64,000 bases of DNA, from positions 62,001 through 126,000 of the forward strand of contig CBFGTC010000002.1 in assembly GCA_965651935.1 (NCBI GenBank), in the 5' to 3' direction. The notes below the pieces were generated by a model. It searched no databases and was not told the DNA's origin. It saw only the letters and a list, made by a program, of their open reading frames with translations. How positions within the stretch are numbered: the first letter of the stretch is position 1; each line of letters begins with the position of its first letter. Below are positions 59,014 to 64,000 of the stretch, one piece after another. The position numbers and the translations under genes were made by a program. The stretch is from JAFEDN01 sp965651935 (GTDB lineage: Bacteria > Pseudomonadota > Gammaproteobacteria > Coxiellales > Coxiellaceae).

Positions 59014-59835
59014 ATGCGAGAAGAGCACATATTAGAAGAAGGCGAGCTGACCGCTTTTAAATTGGCTTTGCAGGATTTCAAAGAAGCCCTAAGCGCTCAC
59101 CGTTTATGGTTTTATATGGCCAATAATGATATACGCCTACGTTATCGCGGTTCCACCTTAGGACCGTTTTGGATCACTTTAACGATGATGATCTTTATTA
59201 GCGCGTTAGGAGTAGTCTTTAGCCGTTTATTCAAACAAGAAATTAACGAATACATCCCCTATTTAACCTGCGGAACCCTAATTTGGACCTATATTTCCAC
59301 GGTAATTAACGATAGCACGGAAATTTTTTTATCATCAAAGGAATTTATCGAAGGCATGCGCATGCCTTATTTCGTTTTTATTTTTCGAATGATCAATCGA
59401 AATCTTTTAATTTTCTTTCACAATTTTATCGTTTATCTGTTAGTGGTGATTTTCTTTGAAGTCCACGTAAACCTGGCTGTCCTATGGGCAATCCCTGGCT
59501 TAGTGCTGGTGACGGCGAATTTAGCCGGCCTTAGCGTGATTCTGTCTCTGCTAGGGACACGCTTTAGAGACCTGCCTCCCATCATCACCGCCATGACCAC
59601 CATTATTTTTTTTATTTCACCCATTAACTGGCAATCCAAGTTGATAGGAGAAAACTCATTAATTGTACGCCTGAATCCCGTCAGTTATTTGCTGGATTTG
59701 ATTCGCACGCCACTATTAGGCGCCGCACCCCATAGTTCATCGGTATGGGTGTGTTTAACCACCATGGTGATAATTTGGGTGTTGGCATTATGGGCTTTTT
59801 CCGCTCATAGAAAAAAAATTCCTTTTTGGTTATGA
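59014..59835 (+). CDS. wzm: ABC-2 polysaccharide export permease (Wzm-type)
   Basis: A 273-residue inner-membrane protein with six helices of the ABC-2 family that exports O-antigen, teichoic acid or capsule. Conserved features are the amphipathic interface WFYMANNDIRLRYRGSTLGP followed by FWITLTMMIFISALGVVFS, the re-entrant region GTLIWTYISTVINDSTEIF, and FISPINWQSKL before the last helices. It overlaps the ATPase gene by 4 bases (ATGA). The pair lets the undecaprenyl-linked glycan built by this locus cross the membrane. Confidence 0.93.
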   Translation: MREEHILEEGELTAFKLALQDFKEALSAHRLWFYMANNDIRLRYRGSTLGPFWITLTMMIFISALGVVFSRLFKQEINEYIPYLTCGTLIWTYISTVINDSTEIFLSSKEFIEGMRMPYFVFIFRMINRNLLIFFHNFIVYLLVVIFFEVHVNLAVLWAIPGLVLVTANLAGLSVILSLLGTRFRDLPPIITAMTTIIFFISPINWQSKLIGENSLIVRLNPVSYLLDLIRTPLLGAAPHSSSVWVCLTTMVIIWVLALWAFSAHRKKIPFWL

Positions 59836-60608
59836 CCATGTCTTATATACAATTAAAAAATGTGTCTTTAAGTTATCCCTTACTTCGAGGGCATTACGTC
59901 CGTTCCATCAAACAAAGTGTTCTTCATGCCTTTTCTAAAGATAGTTTAAATCATGATAGAGTCACTTTTATCAATGCATTAAAAAATATTAACTTAGAAT
60001 TGAAAAGAGGAGACCGATTGGGACTGATCGGACGGAATGGGGCTGGAAAATCCACTTTATTGCGAGTTATGGCAGGAATTTACCCTGCCACGCAGGGGAA
60101 AGTGAAAGTCGCTGGCAGTATTTCACCTTTACTCGGTATTCACGTTGGCATGAATCCATTATCCTCCGGCTATGAAAATATTAAATTTCGCTGTTTGTTG
60201 CACGGATTTGATAAAAAGAAAATTCAAAAAATTATAGACGACGTGGAAGAATTTACCGAGTTAGGCCGTTTTTTATCAATGCCGGTAAAGACTTATTCCT
60301 CGGGAATGAGTGTCCGCTTAAGTTTTGGTATTGCGACCGCCATTGTTCCCGATATTTTATTAGTGGATGAAGTGGTCGGCGTCGGTGATGCGCAATTTAT
60401 TGAAAAAGCTCAGCAACGTCTAAACACCTTAATCGAATCTTCTAATATTTTAGTGTTAGCTTCACATTCAGAAGACATTATTAAAAAATTTTGCAATAAA
60501 ATATTATGGCTCGAACAAGGTTCCATTGTTAGCTTGAGTCAGGATAAAGTGGATGAAGCGTTAATGTCATACCATCAAAGTTGCAGAGAAACTGCTCTTT
60601 TAAAATGA
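59832..60608 (+). CDS. wzt: Polysaccharide ABC exporter ATPase (Wzt-type)
   Basis: Nucleotide-binding partner of the permease. Walker A is GLIGRNGAGKSTLLRVMAG, the Q-loop/inserted region includes SPLLGIHVGMNPLSSGYENI (typical of exporters of this class), the signature is YSSGMSVRLSFGIA and Walker B is DILLVDEVVGVGD, followed by the H-loop ASHSED. At 258 residues it lacks the C-terminal carbohydrate-binding domain found in E. coli O9a Wzt, so export is probably not coupled to chain-end recognition by this subunit. ATG at 59832 overlaps the permease stop; 59838 is an alternative. Confidence 0.93.
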   Translation: MTMSYIQLKNVSLSYPLLRGHYVRSIKQSVLHAFSKDSLNHDRVTFINALKNINLELKRGDRLGLIGRNGAGKSTLLRVMAGIYPATQGKVKVAGSISPLLGIHVGMNPLSSGYENIKFRCLLHGFDKKKIQKIIDDVEEFTELGRFLSMPVKTYSSGMSVRLSFGIATAIVPDILLVDEVVGVGDAQFIEKAQQRLNTLIESSNILVLASHSEDIIKKFCNKILWLEQGSIVSLSQDKVDEALMSYHQSCRETALLK

Positions 60609-60616
60609 GGGCCAAT

Positions 60617-61987
60617 ATGAAAATAACAATTTATGGAGTGGGTTACGTAGGCTTAGTCACCGGAGCGTGCATGGCGGAGATGGGTTATGACGTGATTTGT
60701 GTGGATATTGATTCGCATAAAATTTTGCAATTGCAAAACGGAATTGTTCCCATATATGAACCGGGACTCGAAGATTTAATTCAAAAAAATTTAGCGGAGC
60801 AGCGGTTGCAATTTTCCACTGATCCGCAAGTCGGAATAGACCATGCGGATATTCAGTTCATTGCCGTCGGTACTCCGCCCTTGGAAGACGGATCCGCGGA
60901 TTTGCAATATGTTTTAGCCGCCGCCATGACGATTGCGCGATTGATGAAAACCCCTAAAATTATTGTCAATAAGTCGACTGTACCGGTGGGGGCGGCAGAT
61001 CAAATCAGCGCCGTTGTCGCCTCAGAATTGGCTAAACGTGATGTTAAAATCCATTATGCCGTGGCTTCCAATCCTGAATTTTTAAAAGAAGGATCGGCGG
61101 TCGAAGATTTTATGAAGCCGGACCGCATTATCATTGGTACTGAAAATCACGAAGCTGAAAGCCTCTTAAGAGAAATATATGCTCCTTTTAATCGTAACCA
61201 TGATCGTATTTTTGTAATGGACATCCGTTCGGCTGAATTAACCAAATATGCCGCTAACGCCATGCTTGCCACTAAAATCAGTTTTATCAATGAAATCGCT
61301 AATTTGGCTGAGCGCCTGGGTGCAGACGTGGAGAAAGTTCGCATCGGTATCGGTTCTGACCCGCGAATTGGTTATGATTTTATTTACCCCGGTTGTGGGT
61401 ATGGTGGCTCTTGCTTCCCCAAAGATTTAGCTGCACTTATTCATACCGCTGCAAACATCCGCCACCCTTTGCCATTATTAACGGCGGTAGACAAAGTCAA
61501 TCAAAGACAAAAGAAAATTTTGTTTGAAAAAGTTTACAATTATTTCAATGGCAATTTAACTGGAAAAATTTTTGCCGTATGGGGTTTGGCTTTTAAACCG
61601 AATACGGATGACATTCGGGAAGCTTCTAGCCGGGTTTTAATTGAAGCTTTGTGGAGAGAAGGAGCCATAGTACAAGCTTTTGATGTCAAAGCGATGGATG
61701 CTTTCCATCAGCTATATGGCTCTCGTTCGGATTTAATTTTGACAGGAACTAAAGAAGCGGCGCTTAGGGATGCGGAGGCTTTAATTATTTGCACGGAATG
61801 GGCGGCTTTTCGCGCGCCAGATTTTAACATTCTGAAATCCCAACTCAAACAGTCCATTATTTTTGATGGCCGTAATCTATACGATCCCGAGCAAATGCGT
61901 GAAAAAGGGTTTACTTATTTTGGGATAGGGCGAGGAGAATATCTGGAATTGCGAGAAAAAACTCATGGAGTGCTCACGAACTTATGA
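60617..61987 (+). CDS. ugd: UDP-glucose 6-dehydrogenase
   Basis: Oxidises UDP-glucose to UDP-glucuronate with two NAD. The 456 residues show the NAD-binding start MKITIYGVGYVGLVTGACMAEM, VGTPPLEDGSADL, NKSTVPVGAAD, NPEFLKEGSAVEDFMKPDRI, SAELTKYAANAMLATKISFINE and the catalytic Cys loop YGGSCFPKDL. The frame opens at 60581 inside the ABC gene, but ATG at 60617 with GAGG upstream is the normal start. It overlaps the next gene, a UDP-glucuronate epimerase, by 4 bases, so both act in sequence. Confidence 0.96.
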   Translation: MKITIYGVGYVGLVTGACMAEMGYDVICVDIDSHKILQLQNGIVPIYEPGLEDLIQKNLAEQRLQFSTDPQVGIDHADIQFIAVGTPPLEDGSADLQYVLAAAMTIARLMKTPKIIVNKSTVPVGAADQISAVVASELAKRDVKIHYAVASNPEFLKEGSAVEDFMKPDRIIIGTENHEAESLLREIYAPFNRNHDRIFVMDIRSAELTKYAANAMLATKISFINEIANLAERLGADVEKVRIGIGSDPRIGYDFIYPGCGYGGSCFPKDLAALIHTAANIRHPLPLLTAVDKVNQRQKKILFEKVYNYFNGNLTGKIFAVWGLAFKPNTDDIREASSRVLIEALWREGAIVQAFDVKAMDAFHQLYGSRSDLILTGTKEAALRDAEALIICTEWAAFRAPDFNILKSQLKQSIIFDGRNLYDPEQMREKGFTYFGIGRGEYLELREKTHGVLTNL

Positions 61988-62994
61988 AAATTTTAGTCAC
62001 TGGCAGTGCTGGTTTTATTGGCTTCTACGTATCTCGAAGACTGCTGGAACAGGGTGATATTGTCGTTGGCTTGGATAATCTTAATTCATATTACGACGTG
62101 AATCTTAAGCGTGATCGTTTGCGCCAATTACAAACACATCCGAATTTTCAATTTTTTGAACTAGATCTGACTAATTTACCCGCGTTACAAAAACTATTTG
62201 CGCAAGAACGCTTTACCCACATCGTTCATCTCGCGGCACAAGCGGGAGTGCGTTATTCTTTAGAAAATCCTCACGCCTATATCGGAAGCAATATTGTGGG
62301 CACGCTAAATATTCTAGAGAATTGCCGCCAATTTCCAGTGGCGCATTTAGTGTATGCTTCCTCCAGTTCGGTATACGGATTGAATACTAAAATCCCTTTT
62401 TCCGTGCAAGATAATGTGGATCATCCGGTTTCATTGTATGCAGCAAGCAAAAAATCCACGGAATTAATGGCGCACACTTATTCGCATCTATTCGATATTC
62501 CCGTAACTGGACTGCGTTTTTTTACCGTTTATGGCCCTTGGGGCAGACCGGATATGGCGCCGATGAAATTTGCCAAAGCGATTTGTGACGATGTGGCTAT
62601 TGATGTATACAATCATGGCCAAATGCAGCGTGATTTCACCTACATCGATGATATCACTGCTGGAATAATGAAAGTATTAGCAAATCCGCCTCAACCCAAT
62701 CCGCAATGGATGGCTCAATGTCCTGCCCCTGCCACCAGCAGTGCGCCGTATCGCCTCTATAACATTGGCGGCAACTCACCGGTTAAATTGATGGATTTTA
62801 TTGAGTTATTGGAAAAATTTCTTGGCAAACGAGCTATAAAAAATTTTTTACCATTGCAGCCGGGGGATGTCGTTGCCACTTATGCGGATATGGACGATTT
62901 TGAACATGATTTCCACTATAAACCTGTTACTCCTTTAGACACTGGCATTAAAAAATTCACGGATTGGTATTTAAAATATTATCAACAAATGTGA
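61984..62994 (+). CDS. UDP-glucuronate 4-epimerase
   Basis: Extended SDR epimerase of 336 residues that should convert UDP-glucuronate to UDP-galacturonate. Features: LVTGSAGFIGFYVSRRLLEQ (NAD loop), the family-typical DNLNSYYDVNLKRDRLRQL, HLAAQAGVRYSLENPHAY, SSSSVYGLNTKIPFS, catalytic YAASKKS, and FTVYGPWGRPDMAPMKFAKA. The DNLN-YYD-LK-RL and GRPDMA signatures separate it from GalE. It directly follows ugd with a 4-base overlap, which fixes the substrate by context. Confidence 0.93.
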   Translation: MKILVTGSAGFIGFYVSRRLLEQGDIVVGLDNLNSYYDVNLKRDRLRQLQTHPNFQFFELDLTNLPALQKLFAQERFTHIVHLAAQAGVRYSLENPHAYIGSNIVGTLNILENCRQFPVAHLVYASSSSVYGLNTKIPFSVQDNVDHPVSLYAASKKSTELMAHTYSHLFDIPVTGLRFFTVYGPWGRPDMAPMKFAKAICDDVAIDVYNHGQMQRDFTYIDDITAGIMKVLANPPQPNPQWMAQCPAPATSSAPYRLYNIGGNSPVKLMDFIELLEKFLGKRAIKNFLPLQPGDVVATYADMDDFEHDFHYKPVTPLDTGIKKFTDWYLKYYQQM

Positions 62995-63041
62995 ATTAAA
63001 CATAGAAAACACGGGACAGATTGCTACCAAGGAGCATTACC

Positions 63042-63785
63042 ATGGATACTCAGCAAAAAGTGGCTTTAATTACCGGCGGCGCTTCAGGAATGGGAGCCGC
63101 CACCGTAACTTATCTAAAACAAATTGGCATGAAAGTGGCGGTGCTAGATTTAAAAATAAATCCCGACGCCGATCTGAGTGTAGAAACGGATGTCAGTAAT
63201 AGTGAATCTGTTAGCGATGCCATTAAGCAAATAATCGAAAAATTAGAAGCCATTCACGTGGCGGTCAATTGCGCCGGCATTGCCCCCGCAGCCAGAATTG
63301 TTGGTAAAAATGGCCCTATGCCATTAAGCAGTTTTCAGCAAGTTATCGAAATTAATTTATTAGGCACTTTTAATGTCATGCGCTTAGTGGCAGCGCAAAT
63401 GATGCAACAGCAACCGGTCAACCAAGATAAAGAAAGAGGGGTGATCATCAACACGGCGTCTATCGCGGCCTTTGAAGGCCAGATAGGCCAATCTGCTTAT
63501 AGCGCTTCCAAGGGAGGGATTGTTGCTATGACTTTGCCTGCCGCCAGAGAATTCAGTCAGTTTGGCATCCGAGTTATGGCAATCGCTCCGGGCATTTTTG
63601 CTACGCCAATAATGGAACAAATGCCAGAACAAGTCAGGCAACACTTAGCCGCGGGAGTACCGTTTCCTCCTCGTTTAGGGCAAGTGCAGGAATATTCTCG
63701 CTTAGTGCAGCACATTATTGAAAATCCTTACTTGAATGGCAGTGTCATACGCTTGGATGGCGCTTTGCGTATGGCTGCCAAATGA
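63042..63785 (+). CDS. Short-chain dehydrogenase, HSD17B10/3-hydroxyacyl-CoA dehydrogenase type
   Basis: A 247-residue classical SDR: VALITGGASGMGAATVTYL (NAD loop), VNCAGIAPAARIVGK, INTASIAAFEGQIGQSAYSA with catalytic Ser, Tyr and Lys (YSASKGG), and a tail APGIFATPIMEQMPEQVRQ. It resembles human type II 3-hydroxyacyl-CoA dehydrogenase, an enzyme of fatty-acid and isoleucine oxidation. Its place at the end of a polysaccharide operon is unexpected, so a sugar or lipid substrate is possible. The frame opens at 63021, but ATG at 63042 has AAGGAG seven bases upstream. It overlaps the next gene by 4 bases. Confidence 0.85.
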   Translation: MDTQQKVALITGGASGMGAATVTYLKQIGMKVAVLDLKINPDADLSVETDVSNSESVSDAIKQIIEKLEAIHVAVNCAGIAPAARIVGKNGPMPLSSFQQVIEINLLGTFNVMRLVAAQMMQQQPVNQDKERGVIINTASIAAFEGQIGQSAYSASKGGIVAMTLPAAREFSQFGIRVMAIAPGIFATPIMEQMPEQVRQHLAAGVPFPPRLGQVQEYSRLVQHIIENPYLNGSVIRLDGALRMAAK

Positions 63786-64000
63786 AAAAAATTCTCTTTG
63801 GCTTTTATGTCTTTTTCTTAATAATCGCTATTTATAACAGCTTAATTGCGGTGTTGGGATTTACGGTTTTAGATTCCGATTATAGTGACACCGCCATGTT
63901 GTGGTGGGGTTATCAAAAGCACGGCTGGCGATTTATTACTAGCTGGCTTTACACTCAGGATAATTGGCTATTATCGTTATTACCCTGGCATGCTGTGTTA
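63782..64000 (+). CDS. Start of an unknown membrane protein (3' end off window)
   Basis: ATG at 63782 overlaps the SDR stop (ATGA) and the frame stays open to the window end: 73 codons. The N-terminus MKKILFGFYVFFLIIAIYNS is a membrane helix, followed by an acidic segment VLDSDYSDTAMLWWGYQKHGW that, just after helix 1, resembles the first periplasmic loop of polytopic glycosyltransferases. Too little is present to name it. Confidence 0.6.
   Translation, partial: MKKILFGFYVFFLIIAIYNSLIAVLGFTVLDSDYSDTAMLWWGYQKHGWRFITSWLYTQDNWLLSLLPWHAVL

Noticed and set aside
63042..63785. The SDR as a sugar dehydratase of the polysaccharide pathway
   Set aside because: It is a short classical SDR close to hydroxyacyl-CoA dehydrogenases and lacks the extended substrate domain of nucleotide-sugar enzymes, so I kept a neutral call.

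Overview
The window comes from a Gram-negative gammaproteobacterium, most likely a host-associated member of the Legionellales (Coxiella/Legionella relatives). The evidence is an E. coli-like housekeeping gene order (rnc-era-recO-pdxJ; rpsB-tsf-pyrH-frr-uppS-cdsA; bamA-skp-lpxD-fabZ-lpxA; minCDE; lptF-lptG), a lysine-rich C-terminal extension on ribosomal protein S2, a diphosphate-type phosphofructokinase, and at least two unrelated proteins that look built to act on eukaryotic hosts. The DNA is moderately AT-rich throughout, and no insertion sequence, prophage or CRISPR array was seen. The assignment to order is inference.

Layout. 1-4436 (minus): an operon xylB-xylA-pfkA-lpxH joins pentose entry, glycolysis and lipid A synthesis. 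4617-5552 (minus): a lone gene behind a near-consensus promoter encodes a candidate CE-clan (Ulp1/YopJ-fold) peptidase or acetyltransferase. 5631-8169 (minus): an Sco1-type copper chaperone, a TlpA-like thioredoxin and a diphosphate phosphofructokinase. 8289-14012 (plus): lepA, lepB, rnc, era, recO, pdxJ. 14075-14887: an unknown Cys-rich, sequon-rich three-helix membrane protein ending in a CaaX box. 14936-16930 (minus): dapD-dapE. 17019-17297: tRNA-Pro, tRNA-Arg and tRNA-His. 17302-18069 (minus): map. 18281-28308 (plus): the translation and envelope-biogenesis supercluster, without dxr, rseP or lpxB at their usual places. 28374-30830 (minus): a large beta-barrel surface protein with Ig-like repeats. 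31159-34618 (plus): a PhoU-like protein, pit and minCDE. 34711-39899: a probable lysine-catabolism set (permease, ALDH7, saccharopine/lysine dehydrogenase) around a LetA/UvrY/GacA-type response regulator. 40179-46252: holD, valS (minus), lptF, lptG and a GtrA-like gene. 46505-49585 (minus): purB and NAD-malic enzyme.

49703-64000 is a surface-polysaccharide locus. It holds five GT-B glycosyltransferases (two are tandem paralogues), a GDP-mannose pyrophosphorylase whose isomerase half has lost its metal-binding histidines, a WbpE-like sugar aminotransferase, a Wzm/Wzt-type ABC exporter, UDP-glucose dehydrogenase, a UDP-glucuronate 4-epimerase, an SDR enzyme and the start of a membrane protein. 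Together these can supply GDP-mannose, UDP-GlcA and UDP-GalA, join them and export the glycan through an ABC-transporter-dependent route.

The most interesting items are the CaaX-ending membrane protein, the CE-clan candidate, the operator-like dyad in the response-regulator promoter, the altered PfkA active site beside a second phosphofructokinase, the degenerate ManC cupin, and the clusters of intergenic palindromes.
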